Translations under genes and position numbers: made by a program
Assembly (NCBI RefSeq): GCF_000429425.1
Contig: NZ_AUBV01000017.1
Span: 26,608-90,607 of the forward strand
Reading direction: 5' to 3'
Source: Algoriphagus mannitolivorans DSM 15301
GTDB taxonomy: Bacteria > Bacteroidota > Bacteroidia > Cytophagales > Cyclobacteriaceae
DNA length: 64,000 nt
The notes under the pieces: generated by a model
Databases searched by the model: none
Told to the model about the DNA's origin: nothing
Seen by the model: only the letters and a program-made list of their open reading frames with translations
Shown: positions 28,885-39,110 of the stretch, in pieces
How the letters are laid out: each line of letters starts with the position of its first letter
Numbering within the stretch: position 1 is the first letter of the stretch

Positions 28885-29304
28885 ATGAAAAAACGAGCAA
28901 CAGGAATAGGAGGTATTTTTTTTAAGGTAAAAGACCCAAATAAAACCAAGGAATGGTATCAAAAACATTTGGGACTTAACACAGACCAATATGGTACTAC
29001 CTTCGAATGGAGAAGCAGTGAAAGGCCTGAAGAAAAAGGTTTTACGCAATGGTCTCCCATGAAGGAGGACACGGATTATTTCAAGCCTTCTGAAAAGGAC
29101 TTTATGATCAATTATCGGGTCGAAAATCTGGAGGAGCTGGTGCCAATTCTAAAGGAAGAGGGAGTTCAGATTCTAGACGAAATTCAAACCTTTGAATACG
29201 GCAAGTTTGTCCATATTCTAGATCCAGACGGCCATTCGATTGAGCTTTGGGAGCCGGTGGACCAGATTTATGATGATTTGACCGAGGGTAGGACGAAGAG
29301 CTGA
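28885..29304 (+). CDS. VOC-family (glyoxalase/dioxygenase fold) protein
   Basis: 139 residues, soluble. One VOC unit is seen in the pattern IGGIFFKVKDPNKTKEWYQK at the start and FVHILDPDGHSIELWEPVD at the end, with the His/Glu metal-ligand positions. This fold is used by glyoxalases, fosfomycin-resistance enzymes and many others, so the reaction is open. It appears to be transcribed alone. Confidence 0.8.
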   Translation: MKKRATGIGGIFFKVKDPNKTKEWYQKHLGLNTDQYGTTFEWRSSERPEEKGFTQWSPMKEDTDYFKPSEKDFMINYRVENLEELVPILKEEGVQILDEIQTFEYGKFVHILDPDGHSIELWEPVDQIYDDLTEGRTKS

Positions 29305-29446
29305 AAATTAGAATCAAGAATCAAGAGTCAATGGGCAATTGGCAAAAGGCAAGAAGCAATCCTGATTGCTAGCTGGGTTTCGATTTTACTTCAAATTCAA
29401 TTTATTTTTGATCTGGCAGACCTTAGGAAGCCATCGGAACCAATAA

Positions 29447-29490
29447 CCGACAACTGACATCCGACAACTGACATCCGACAACCTACAACC
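29447..29490. repeat. Tandem 14-base repeat (CCGACAACTGACAT)
   Basis: Two exact copies of CCGACAACTGACAT at 29447-29460 and 29461-29474, followed by a diverged third (CCGACAACCTACAACC, 29475-29490). Just upstream (about 29335-29360) is a degenerate GGCAAGAAGCAA stretch related to the heptamer array at 871-982. Both lie in the 185-base gap before a small minus-strand gene. Confidence 0.8.
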
Positions 29491-29744
29491 TAGAACTGAC
29501 TGATTATCCATCCTAATACCAATAGGAATAGTAACAATCCCAATACCAATTTCCAGGATCCACCTTTGGCTTGAATTCTTTTAAGTGTTCGAAATTGGAT
29601 AGATTCATTCAACTGGTCAGGATCTGATGTTTCTCCTGTTCTAGCCACTGTTGCGTCGAAGGAATTTTTTCGAATTTTTCCCAATTTGTGATTCTCTTCA
29701 AAAGATTGTTTGCCCTGTCTGCTGAAACCTATACCTCCTGTCAT
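29490..29744 (-). CDS. Small membrane-anchored hypothetical protein
   Basis: 84 residues: a basic, polar N-terminal part (MTGGIGFSRQGKQSFEENH, TVARTGETSDPDQLNES) and a C-terminal helix WKLVLGLLLFLLVLGWIISQ that probably anchors it in the membrane. Its stop codon abuts the 14-base repeats. It is divergent to the next acetyltransferase. I do not recognise a family. Confidence 0.5.
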   Translation of the reverse strand: MTGGIGFSRQGKQSFEENHKLGKIRKNSFDATVARTGETSDPDQLNESIQFRTLKRIQAKGGSWKLVLGLLLFLLVLGWIISQF

Positions 29745-29769
29745 AACCTTAAAATTAAATTGTAAGTTA

Positions 29770-30168
29770 ATGATTTCATATCAATTGGAAATGGATATTT
29801 CTCTACAAGACTACATGGATATCCTAAAGGATTCCGGATTGGGTGCGAGAAGACCGATGAATGATCTGGAATTTCTCAATAAGGTAATTCAAGGATCAAA
29901 TCTGGTGGTGACGGCTCGGGAAAAAGGAAAACTTATTGGACTGCTTAGAGGATTGACAGATCACTGCTATAGAACCTTTGTGGCAGATTTGGCGGTAGTA
30001 AAAAATTATCAGCGAAAAGGAATCGGCAAAAACCTCTTGGAGTTTACCCAAAATTTAGCTCCTGAGGCTAGATTATTCCTTTTTTCAGCAGAAGAATCAG
30101 AGCCGTTTTATCAAAAGTTGGGTTTTGAGTTGCATCCCCGATGCTATCAATTGAAAAAGGAGCGCTGA
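29770..30168 (+). CDS. GNAT-family acetyltransferase
   Basis: 132 residues from ATG 29770; the longer open frame (29710) overlaps the divergent gene's start. Motifs: VVTAREKGKLIGLLRGLTDH, FVADLAVVKNYQRKGIGKNLL (the acetyl-CoA loop with Q-R-K-G-I-G) and FYQKLGFELHPR at the end. It would transfer an acetyl group to an unknown amine. It lies divergent to the small membrane protein and 159 bases before the S10 peptidase gene. Confidence 0.8.
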   Translation: MISYQLEMDISLQDYMDILKDSGLGARRPMNDLEFLNKVIQGSNLVVTAREKGKLIGLLRGLTDHCYRTFVADLAVVKNYQRKGIGKNLLEFTQNLAPEARLFLFSAEESEPFYQKLGFELHPRCYQLKKER

Positions 30169-30327
30169 GCTAGCCCCGTTTTCAATTCCTTAATTAATGC
30201 TTTATCTTTCTTAAGCTTCTGTTTTGGAAACCATATAGTGATTTTCCATTATAGATAAATTGAATAAAGCGAGTCAAGCCCTGGTCTCGTGTTTTAAACC
30301 CAAATTCAAAAAAATAATCTAAGACCC

Positions 30328-31827
30328 ATGAAATTCAAGGTATTATTCATCTTCCTGTTGATTTCCAGTTTTTCTATTGCTCAAGAAAACAAAGAAAAAG
30401 AAATCCCAAAGGCTCAAGTTTTTGAATCTAAGCAATCGGTCAGCATTGATGGAAAAGTAATCAATCTAAACGCCAAGGCGGGAACGCTTCAGTTGAAGGA
30501 TGAAAACAATAAGCCGATTGCGCTTTTTGGATTTACGGCCTATTTCAAGGAAGGGGCAGGGAAAGAAAGACCCATTGTCTTCGCTTACAATGGCGGGCCA
30601 GGCTCATCTTCTTATTGGTTGCATATGGGAATCATTGGTCCAAAAAGGATCGCTGTAGATGATCCCAACTACAATCAGGCTGCTCCATATCAATTGGTGA
30701 ATAATGAATTTTCGATCCTGGATGTGGCCGATGTGGTCATGATGGATCCGGTAGGTACGGGCTTGAGTATCCCGATAGGGGAGGCCAGTGGAAAGGATTT
30801 TTGGGGTGTAGATCAAGACATCCGAACGGTAAGCTTGTTTATCATGCAGTTTCTTAAAGAACATGGTCGCCTAAATTCCCCCAAATATATTCTTGGAGAA
30901 AGCTATGGTACCTTTCGAAATGCAGGGGTGATGAACTACTTGTTGGATAAAGGATATGCTTTGAATGGAGTGATCATGGTCTCTGCAGTTTTTGATTTAA
31001 GAACCCTATTTTTTGCCCCAAATGAGGACCTTCCCTACATTGTTTATTTGCCTACCATCGCGGCTACCAGCTGGTATCATGACAAAGTGGCCAATAAAGG
31101 AAATGATCTCCCAGCCTTTGTTCAGTTGGTAAGGGAGTTTACCGAAAATGAATATGCTCCGGCCTTGTTCAAAGGGAATAAAATTTCCTCAGCTGAAAAA
31201 TCCGCAATTGCCAAAAAGCTTCAAGATTTCACGGGAATTTCGGCGGGAACTTGGGAAAGAGCAAACCTTAAAATTACTGCTAATGAATATTATCAGGAAT
31301 TGTTGAGGGATAAAGGTGAGACTGTAGGCCGTCTGGATTCCAGATACAAAGGAATTAATGTAGATCCAATGTCTATGTCGGCATTTACAGACCCACAGAG
31401 TGATGCTATTTCACCTGCCTATACCATGGGATTTTTGGATTATTACCATGGCAGTTTAGGCGTGAGTAAAGATTTGCTTTATGCTACTTCAGCTTATTCC
31501 AAAGAAGGATTTAAATGGGATTGGAAGCATCAGGGCAATAATTTCTGGGGAGCAGATGCCGCTGTTACCACCTTGCCAGACATGACGGAAGCCTTGAGCA
31601 AGGACCCTAATGTAAAAGTATTGATCATGAACGGCTATTACGATTTAGCGACTGTTTTTCATGGAGTCGAGCATTCCATTTCCAGAATGGAACTTCCCCA
31701 ATCTGCCTTAGATCGAGTGATTATGACTTATTATGAAGCTGGTCATATGATGTATACCCATCTTCCCTCGGCAAAGCTGTTTCGCGAGGATTTAAAGAAA
31801 TTTATCCTAGACACCCAACGAAAATAA
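30328..31827 (+). CDS. S10-family serine carboxypeptidase
   Basis: 499 residues with a signal peptide (MKFKVLFIFLLISSFSIAQ). The family marks are FAYNGGPGSSSYWLHMG (oxyanion hole region), ILGESYGTFRNAG (nucleophile Ser192), MNGYYDLAT (catalytic Asp) and YEAGHMMYTH (catalytic His). It should cleave C-terminal residues of peptides in the periplasm or outside. The beta-lactamase-fold gene begins two bases after its stop, so the two form an operon and may both act on peptides or D-amino-acid substrates. Confidence 0.88.
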   Translation: MKFKVLFIFLLISSFSIAQENKEKEIPKAQVFESKQSVSIDGKVINLNAKAGTLQLKDENNKPIALFGFTAYFKEGAGKERPIVFAYNGGPGSSSYWLHMGIIGPKRIAVDDPNYNQAAPYQLVNNEFSILDVADVVMMDPVGTGLSIPIGEASGKDFWGVDQDIRTVSLFIMQFLKEHGRLNSPKYILGESYGTFRNAGVMNYLLDKGYALNGVIMVSAVFDLRTLFFAPNEDLPYIVYLPTIAATSWYHDKVANKGNDLPAFVQLVREFTENEYAPALFKGNKISSAEKSAIAKKLQDFTGISAGTWERANLKITANEYYQELLRDKGETVGRLDSRYKGINVDPMSMSAFTDPQSDAISPAYTMGFLDYYHGSLGVSKDLLYATSAYSKEGFKWDWKHQGNNFWGADAAVTTLPDMTEALSKDPNVKVLIMNGYYDLATVFHGVEHSISRMELPQSALDRVIMTYYEAGHMMYTHLPSAKLFREDLKKFILDTQRK

Positions 31828-31829
31828 CT

Positions 31830-32942
31830 ATGAAATCTAGAACTTATCACCCACTCAAAAGTTCCTTAAAAGCCATTCTACTCGGGCTTGCGATTTTCAC
31901 TTTCGCCTGTGCTGAGGCTCAAAAGCCAAAGTCCTCGAGTCTATATTTCCCTCCGGTAGATTCTGAGGAGTGGGAGAAAAAACCACTTGGAGAATTAGGA
32001 TGGAATCAAACCGAACTGGCAGAATTTTTAGCTTGGTTATCCACCCAAGACACAAGAGCCTTGATCATATTGAAAGATGGCAAAATTGTCGTCGAGGAAT
32101 ATTGGGGAAAGAAATTGACAGGCCTAGGGGATATGGATCAGGCTTCACTTTGGTATTGGGCTTCTGCAGGCAAAACGCTCAGTTCGACAATGATGGGAAT
32201 TGCTCAACAAGAAAATTTGCTTAGTACAGCTGATCTTACTTCCAAATATCTGGGAGAAGGATGGACAGCTATGAGCAGTTCCCAAGAAAGGGAAATCAGA
32301 TTGATTCATCATTTGACCTTTACAACGGGCATTGACGATAAGGTGCCCAATTTGGATGACAGAGACCCTTCTTCATTCAAATACCTTGCAAAACCAGGGA
32401 CTCGCTGGAGTTATCACAATGGAACCTATACCATTCTAGATAAAGTATTGGAGAAAGCTTCAGGAAAGTCATATCAGGCTTTTTTTGAGGAAAAGCTGGG
32501 AAAGAGAATCGGAATAAAAGGTTTTTGGCAGCAGACAGGAGATAATAATGTTTTCTATTCCGATGCACGATCCTTTGCCCGATTTGGTTTATTGTTGCTC
32601 AGTAAGGGCAATTGGAATGGAACACAGATTCTTGATCAAAAATATTTTGAAAAGATGACTCAAAGCTCTCAGGACATTAATTTAAGCTATGGATATTTGA
32701 CCTGGCTCAATGGAAAAAAGTCTTATATGCTTCCAGGGATTCAGGCCACACTTCCGGGTTCTCTGATTCCTTCCGGACCATCGGATATGTTCCAAGCTTT
32801 GGGAAAGAATGGTCAGTTTCTGATGGTGGTCCCTTCCAAAAATTTGGTGGTTATACGTATGGGAGGAGCTCCAGGAGATTTGCCGGTACCTTACCTACTA
32901 GCTAGGCAGATGTGGGATAGACTTTCAAAAATTATCCCTTAA
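31830..32942 (+). CDS. Beta-lactamase-family serine hydrolase
   Basis: 370 residues with a signal peptide or lipobox ending AIFTFACAEAQ. The S-x-x-K motif is SAGK (S112-K115), the Y-x-N motif is YHN (Y195-N197), and IHHLTFTTGI and ARFGLLLL match the class C / penicillin-binding fold. An HxG-type third motif is not clearly visible. Such proteins are esterases, D-aminopeptidases or other hydrolases; a true beta-lactamase is unlikely. It follows the S10 peptidase gene at once and overlaps the convergent response regulator by four bases. Confidence 0.83.
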   Translation: MKSRTYHPLKSSLKAILLGLAIFTFACAEAQKPKSSSLYFPPVDSEEWEKKPLGELGWNQTELAEFLAWLSTQDTRALIILKDGKIVVEEYWGKKLTGLGDMDQASLWYWASAGKTLSSTMMGIAQQENLLSTADLTSKYLGEGWTAMSSSQEREIRLIHHLTFTTGIDDKVPNLDDRDPSSFKYLAKPGTRWSYHNGTYTILDKVLEKASGKSYQAFFEEKLGKRIGIKGFWQQTGDNNVFYSDARSFARFGLLLLSKGNWNGTQILDQKYFEKMTQSSQDINLSYGYLTWLNGKKSYMLPGIQATLPGSLIPSGPSDMFQALGKNGQFLMVVPSKNLVVIRMGGAPGDLPVPYLLARQMWDRLSKIIP

Positions 32943-33325
32943 AAATATTTGGGAAAATAGGCAGAGATTTTTTCCAAGGTAAGTGGCTTTTCCAAGAAGC
33001 CACTTACTATTTCGTATCCTTCAGCTTTTTGGCGATCCTGAAAATCTATCGAACTGGATAGAATCAGGATTTTATCCCTTCTTTCCGGGAAATGCATTAG
33101 ATATTTTTCCAAAAATTCCCATCCGTTTACCACGGGCATATTGATGTCTAAAAAAATCAGGATATTGTTGGAGAGCGGTTCTTGACTCAATCGGTTTAAG
33201 GCTTCCTGTCCACCTAAGAATTCTTCAATTTTTTGACTAATTCCTGTTTTGCCCAGTAATCTTTTGTTAATCAGATTATTTATAGGGTCATCGTCCACTA
33301 AAAATATGGCGTCAAATTCGGACAT
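32939..33325 (-). CDS. Single-domain response regulator
   Basis: 128 residues, only a receiver domain. The acidic pair is in FLVDDDPINN, the phospho-acceptor is Asp60 in IFLDINMPVVNGWEF, Ser/Thr lies in ILSSSID and the conserved Lys in FLEKPLTLEK. There is no output domain, so it probably works through protein contact in a phosphorelay or chemotaxis-like circuit. It converges with the beta-lactamase-fold gene and overlaps its end by four bases. Confidence 0.9.
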   Translation of the reverse strand: MSEFDAIFLVDDDPINNLINKRLLGKTGISQKIEEFLGGQEALNRLSQEPLSNNILIFLDINMPVVNGWEFLEKYLMHFPERRDKILILSSSIDFQDRQKAEGYEIVSGFLEKPLTLEKISAYFPKYF

Positions 33326-33440
33326 TCAGGTAATTTAAAGGCGATTGAGATTACTTCGATCCAAAATACAACTATTCCTCGTCAAAGGTCAAGGCTTTGT
33401 TGGATTTTTCCATCAATATTGTTTCTAAATAGCATAAAAT

Positions 33441-33470
33441 AAAAAAGGGGACCAAATTGGTCCCCTTTTT
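33441..33470 (-). terminator. Intrinsic terminator after groEL
   Basis: AAAAAGGGGACCAATTTGGTCCCCTTTTT forms a near-perfect stem. It lies 24 bases after the groEL stop and has T runs on both strands, so it can stop transcription either way. It is the clearest terminator in the region. Confidence 0.9.
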
Positions 33471-33493
33471 ACTATGAATTGGATCGGTTAGAA

Positions 33494-35128
<1,635 letters not shown>

Positions 35129-35155
35129 TTAAATTTTCAGTTTGATGATAAATAA

Positions 35156-35434
35156 TTAAAGGATTGCGAAAATGTCAGATTCTCTCATGATGAGGTAATC
35201 AGCGCCATCTACGCTGAGCTCTGTACCGGAATACTTTCCATACAAAACAGTGTCTCCTACTTTTACAGTCAAGGGTTCATCTTTCTTGCCGTTTCCTACT
35301 GCTACTACAGTTCCTCTTTGAGGTTTTTCTTTCGCAGTATCCGGGATGTAAAGGCCGGAGGCTGTTTTCTCTTCTGCTGCAGCTGGTTGTACCAGCACTC
35401 GGTCTGCAAGAGGTTTGATGTTCACTTTTGACAT
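35156..35434 (-). CDS. groS: Co-chaperonin GroES (Hsp10)
   Basis: 92 residues: [20 protein letters not shown] at the start, the mobile loop around [16 protein letters not shown] and [14 protein letters not shown] at the end. It caps GroEL. It heads the groES-groEL operon, and its upstream region contains a sigma-54-like element (35478-35494) and no complete CIRCE element. Confidence 0.97.
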   Translation of the reverse strand: MSKVNIKPLADRVLVQPAAAEEKTASGLYIPDTAKEKPQRGTVVAVGNGKKDEPLTVKVGDTVLYGKYSGTELSVDGADYLIMRESDIFAIL

Positions 35435-35477
35435 AGTATGTAATGTTTAAGGTTAGATTAAAATGCTATTCCCCAAT

Positions 35478-35494
35478 TAGCACTTCCTATGCCA
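35478..35494 (-). promoter_or_regulatory. Candidate sigma-54 promoter upstream of groES
   Basis: On the minus strand TGGCATAGGAAGTGCTA. The GG and GC dinucleotides are separated by ten bases, the strict -24/-12 spacing of sigma-54 promoters, and the sequence departs from TGGCAY-N5-TTGCW mainly by G for the first T. The start point would be near 35467, leaving a leader of about 33 bases before groES. This is a pattern match; use of sigma-54 for groES is not established here. Confidence 0.4.
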
Positions 35495-35657
35495 ATGGAT
35501 CGATATACCGAGTTTCTGCCAAATCGGCCGTAAATGTGTGCCATTTGCGGGTTTTACCTTTGATTTTTTCGCTCCTGATACTGCCAAATTTTCAAAACTG
35601 GCAGCAAAAAATGTCAGAAATCCGTATTTTATCTACACCATTAATCCTACACAACCC

Positions 35658-36368
35658 ATGAAAACTTTACCAAAAAACTGGATCACCGAAGGCTTGATAG
35701 ATTTCGAGTACAAAAAGTATCAACTCTTGGCTTATCTCCAATCCAACGAAAAGGAATTCAAAGCCGTCAAGCTATATCCCGTATTGGGAGATCTGATCGA
35801 GCATCATCGGACTCTGCAAGAACTGGATTCCGGGAAGTCCGAGCTGAAAAATCTATTTCCCAAAGCACTTAACGGGATCGATCTTCAAAATGCACAGTTG
35901 AAGTATGAGTCCAAGGTTCCTGAGGGAAATATCATGGAGGAGATCGCTCAAATCACTGCTTTTGCCTTGCCCAAATTGCAAGGCCAAATAGAGGAGGGGA
36001 AGTCGATTTATGATTTTGTGGAGGAGCAAATTGAGTTTGAACCAGTAGGGATTTTACCGATCTATAACCGGGAGGGCTATGTGTTGCTGACGCAAGAAAA
36101 GTCCTCTGAAGTTCATGCCTTCCGATACAAGTCCAATTTTCTGCAACTGGCAGGGGAGAAGTTCCGAAGCATCAGCTTGTGGTTAGTGGGAGTATTTCAG
36201 CGTACGCTCGTGAATACCTTGGAAAAGCTCAAAATGCATTTGGTCAATGAGATCAAAGAATTGCCCAATCCAGCTACCTGGAGGCTGCACAGTCATTACT
36301 CATTTCCAATGGAGGAGACTCTGATTCCGGTGGGGAAAAGACTTCTTATCCGTTCTGTGAATGAATAG
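35658..36368 (+). CDS. Hypothetical soluble protein
   Basis: 236 residues from ATG 35658; the frame extends upstream to 35538 without family support. No signal peptide or membrane segment. It has charged helical stretches (YKKYQLLAYLQSNEKEFKAV) and a C-terminal half with PIYNREGYVLLTQEKSSEVH, possibly a beta-sheet domain. I do not recognise the family. It is convergent with the sterol-desaturase-like gene, two bases apart, and divergent to groES. Confidence 0.6.
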   Translation: MKTLPKNWITEGLIDFEYKKYQLLAYLQSNEKEFKAVKLYPVLGDLIEHHRTLQELDSGKSELKNLFPKALNGIDLQNAQLKYESKVPEGNIMEEIAQITAFALPKLQGQIEEGKSIYDFVEEQIEFEPVGILPIYNREGYVLLTQEKSSEVHAFRYKSNFLQLAGEKFRSISLWLVGVFQRTLVNTLEKLKMHLVNEIKELPNPATWRLHSHYSFPMEETLIPVGKRLLIRSVNE

Positions 36369-36370
36369 AC

Positions 36371-37315
36371 TTACTTCTCCATGACCATAGCTTCGGGGTT
36401 CTTTTCTTCTGTGAAAAGAACCTCTTTCTTTCTCTCTAGCTGTGATTCTTCCCTTTTTTTGATGATTTCTGCTCCAGGTTTGTCGAAAAGGATTTTCCAA
36501 GCCTCCTTGAAGGAATTGGCTTTTCTCAAATCCTGAACAATATCTCTCCATTCATGAAATACCAAGTAAATCGGGTTGTATGAGGTGACCGGTTTGGTGA
36601 TTCCATAAGTAGGTCGTTCTTTTTCCGGCATAAAGGTTCCAAACATCCGATCCCAAATGATGAAAGTTGAGCCGTAGTTTTTGTCCAGATAATGCTCATC
36701 ACTGGCATGATGAACCCGATGGTGGGAAGGGGTGGTGAAGAAATATTCAATCACCGGATGAAGTTTGGTGATGTATTCGGTATGGATCCAAAACTGATAC
36801 AAAACCGCGATCTGATGGCAAATGAAAAAGACAAAAGGGTCAAATCCCATCAGCATCACCGGAACAAAAAAGATGATTTTAATATGCTGGGTCCAGCCCA
36901 ATCGAAAAGAAACGGAAAGGTTGTACTTCTCAGAGTTGTGATGCGTGATATGAGTTGCCCACCAAAACCTTTGCTCATGTGCAACCCGATGTGCCCAATA
37001 TCTGGCAAAGTCTATTCCTATAAAACAAAGGATAAATGACCACCAAGTCGCAGGAATCTGAAAAGGTGAAATATTATAACAGAAGATAGCTATACCAAAG
37101 GTCAGTAGCTTTATGGCAGCACTTAGCCCGACATTGACTAGGCCAATGGTGGTAGCTGCAAGGAAATCTTTGGTATTATAAGCATCTCGTTTTTGGTAGA
37201 TACTGATTCCCCATTCGATAAACACCAGGAGAAACATTACGGGGGCTGCCCAAAGTATGATGTTTGGCCAGTTTTCGATCTGGAGATCTTCCAGACGTAC
37301 AGGTTTTTCAAGCAT
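36371..37315 (-). CDS. Sterol desaturase / fatty acid hydroxylase superfamily membrane protein
   Basis: 314 residues with several membrane helices (IILWAAPVMFLLVFIEWG, FLAATTIGLVNVGLSAAI). The di-iron histidine boxes are HRVAHE, HITHHNS and SHHRVHH. The superfamily oxidises C-H bonds in lipids such as sterols, fatty acids, carotenoids or alkylglycerols; a bacterial substrate cannot be chosen here. The C-terminal 60 residues are charged and probably cytosolic. It appears to be a single gene. Confidence 0.85.
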   Translation of the reverse strand: MLEKPVRLEDLQIENWPNIILWAAPVMFLLVFIEWGISIYQKRDAYNTKDFLAATTIGLVNVGLSAAIKLLTFGIAIFCYNISPFQIPATWWSFILCFIGIDFARYWAHRVAHEQRFWWATHITHHNSEKYNLSVSFRLGWTQHIKIIFFVPVMLMGFDPFVFFICHQIAVLYQFWIHTEYITKLHPVIEYFFTTPSHHRVHHASDEHYLDKNYGSTFIIWDRMFGTFMPEKERPTYGITKPVTSYNPIYLVFHEWRDIVQDLRKANSFKEAWKILFDKPGAEIIKKREESQLERKKEVLFTEEKNPEAMVMEK

Positions 37316-37401
37316 AAATTTTTCCGGTAAAATGATTACAAAAAATCAACACAAAGCCAGACTCGACCGGATTCGGCATCAATTCTGAAAATTTAAGATA
37401 A

Positions 37402-37431
37402 CAAAAAAAGTCTGCCCAAACGGACAGACTT
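37402..37431 (-). terminator. Intrinsic terminator after secG
   Basis: AGTCTG-CC and GG-CAGACT form a stem (37409-37430) with a run of T on the minus strand (37403-37408). It lies 26 bases past the secG stop and fits the end of the miaB-to-secG gene run. Confidence 0.85.
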
Positions 37432-37456
37432 CTTAAAATTTAAGAACTCTTTGGAA

Positions 37457-37810
37457 TTAGTTGCCGGAAGTAGTGTCTTCTTCGGTGGTTTGAGAAGGCA
37501 ATACACTTTCAGTTTCTCCGAAAGCAGGAGCGACTACTTGTTGCTTGGCACTTTCAATGTTAGGAGAAGAAAATTGATTTGGCTGGCTGGTCGTGTAGAA
37601 TGCAGAAGATGCCAAAGAAAGAACGAGGATAGCTACTGCCAAGATCCAAGTTGCCTTTTCCAAAACATTTCCGGTACGGGTCACACCCATAATTTGGGAA
37701 GCACTGCCTCCAAAAGCTGCACCAGCTCCACCTTTTGAGTTTTGGCCAAGAATTACTAGAATCAGCAATACTGCCAAAATCAAAATCACGCTAATTAATA
37801 AGGTAAACAT
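37457..37810 (-). CDS. secG: Preprotein translocase subunit SecG
   Basis: 117 residues. Two membrane helices (LLISVILILAVLLILVILGQ and ATWILAVAILVLSLASSAFY) flank the conserved cytosolic loop NSKGGAGAAFGGSASQIMGV. The C-terminal tail is polar and acidic. SecG supports SecYEG-mediated export. It lies 10 bases after the TPR gene and ends the operon. Confidence 0.92.
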   Translation of the reverse strand: MFTLLISVILILAVLLILVILGQNSKGGAGAAFGGSASQIMGVTRTGNVLEKATWILAVAILVLSLASSAFYTTSQPNQFSSPNIESAKQQVVAPAFGETESVLPSQTTEEDTTSGN

Positions 37811-37820
37811 ATCGAGTTAA

Positions 37821-38558
37821 TTATTCTTTCAGTTTTTCAATCAAGTCCGCAAAGTAAGTCCTTTTATCGGGAAACTTCAAACTCAATTTTTCATAAATTT
37901 CTATCGCCTTGTCCTTTTTGCCCTGCTTGATCAGGATTTTTGCAAAAGACTCAGTCATAAGGTTCTGGTTGAGCTTGGTACTTGGCTCCGCTAGATTTTC
38001 GGTGTTCTGATTGGCCTCAATTTCCTTGATGGTGGCCAATTTGATGTCTTTTTTGCTAAATGCCTTGATCAGATCTATTTGTTCCTGCTTTTTTGAATCC
38101 AGAATTTCCTTTTTGTCTTTTCTCCGGATGGATTCGATCAAATCGTCTTGGGGAACCTTTCTTTTCTTTGGCTTAGGTTTTGGCGCTTCTGCTGGAACCT
38201 GTCCTTTCAACTGATCGCCCAGTTTCTTCAGAGACTCTGTCCGCTGAGTTTGGTTTTTGGAAATGTCTGTCTCTTCTGGAAGTAGGTCTTCCTGAACTTT
38301 GGTTTCAATAATTTCCTTGGATCCCAGTGGTTTTTCCAAAAAGGATTTCAGCCAAACCCGGTCAGGACTGGTGAGCGCCGCAAAACCCAAATGCTGCGAT
38401 TTCTTATCTGGATTTCTCAAAAACTCATATCGGGCGGCCAAAACATGGCTGATCTGGAAATAGGGGAAATTTTCCTGAACCTTCCTGAGTTGGAGCAAAT
38501 CCGCTTTTTCGAGCTGATCTGCACGCTGGATAAGGTCTAGAATTTGGCTGGCGTTCAT
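37821..38558 (-). CDS. TPR-like hypothetical protein
   Basis: 245 residues, no signal peptide. An N-terminal helical part (MNASQILDLIQRADQLEKAD) leads to a long charged linker rich in Lys (KPKPKKRKVPQDDLIESIRR) and a C-terminal TPR-like helix pair (FAKILIKQGKKDKAIEIYEK, LSLKFPDKRTYFADLIEKL). The position between lptE and secG suggests an envelope-assembly role, but function is unknown. Confidence 0.7.
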   Translation of the reverse strand: MNASQILDLIQRADQLEKADLLQLRKVQENFPYFQISHVLAARYEFLRNPDKKSQHLGFAALTSPDRVWLKSFLEKPLGSKEIIETKVQEDLLPEETDISKNQTQRTESLKKLGDQLKGQVPAEAPKPKPKKRKVPQDDLIESIRRKDKKEILDSKKQEQIDLIKAFSKKDIKLATIKEIEANQNTENLAEPSTKLNQNLMTESFAKILIKQGKKDKAIEIYEKLSLKFPDKRTYFADLIEKLKE

Positions 38559-38576
38559 GTTTTGAATATAATAAAA

Positions 38577-39110
38577 TTACCAGTTGGCCACCGTCGCAGT
38601 GAAAATATCCTGGATAATTACCTCGAAAATATCTTCCACCAAATCGTTTTCCACATCCAAGAGGGTAGTAGTCCTCGGGTCATAGTCTTTGAAGAAGCTG
38701 AAAGTTCTCTTAGCGCTTTCCTCCTCATTGGTGGTATTGACATAGTCCACTTCAATGGCAATGGTCAAACGCATCAAGCCAGCACGATCGGGGAGATTGG
38801 GATCTCCGCTGGATACCGCCGCTTGGGGCGTAAGGGTGTAACGGGAGATTGCCCCTGAGAATTGTAGATCTCCATTACTTCGGACCAATTCAAGCTGAGT
38901 ATTCCTCTGGTAATACTCCTTGATGGCTTCCGTGAATCTTTGTTCCATATTGGCAGGACCTCCTCCGGAATCATTGAAAAAATTATCTACCGAGAAGGTC
39001 TTTACCAATTCATAGTTGATGTTGGTTCCTGTAAAGCTGTATTTCACCGAACAGCCCTGAAGAGTCAGCAAAATGATGAAAAGTAGCATGTAAGTTTTAC
39101 TCAATCTCAT
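38577..39110 (-). CDS. lptE: LPS-assembly lipoprotein LptE-family protein
   Basis: 177 residues from ATG 39110, giving the lipoprotein signal MLLFIILLTLQGCS. The mature part (YSFTGTNINYELVKTFSVDN, NMEQRFTEAIKEYYQRNTQL, GAISRYTLTPQAAV) has the pattern annotated as LptE family in Bacteroidota. LptE plugs LptD in the outer membrane and helps place LPS. The gene overlaps the end of the sigma-54 activator gene by 14 bases, so the genes are probably coupled. Confidence 0.82.
   Translation of the reverse strand: MRLSKTYMLLFIILLTLQGCSVKYSFTGTNINYELVKTFSVDNFFNDSGGGPANMEQRFTEAIKEYYQRNTQLELVRSNGDLQFSGAISRYTLTPQAAVSSGDPNLPDRAGLMRLTIAIEVDYVNTTNEEESAKRTFSFFKDYDPRTTTLLDVENDLVEDIFEVIIQDIFTATVANW

Noticed and set aside
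31830..32942. Antibiotic-resistance beta-lactamase
   Set aside because: The motifs show the broad serine-hydrolase family; a beta-lactam-specific third motif is not seen.
35476..35488. CIRCE element before groES
   Set aside because: Only one half (TTAGCACT-like) is found; the paired GAGTGCTAA at nine bases is missing.
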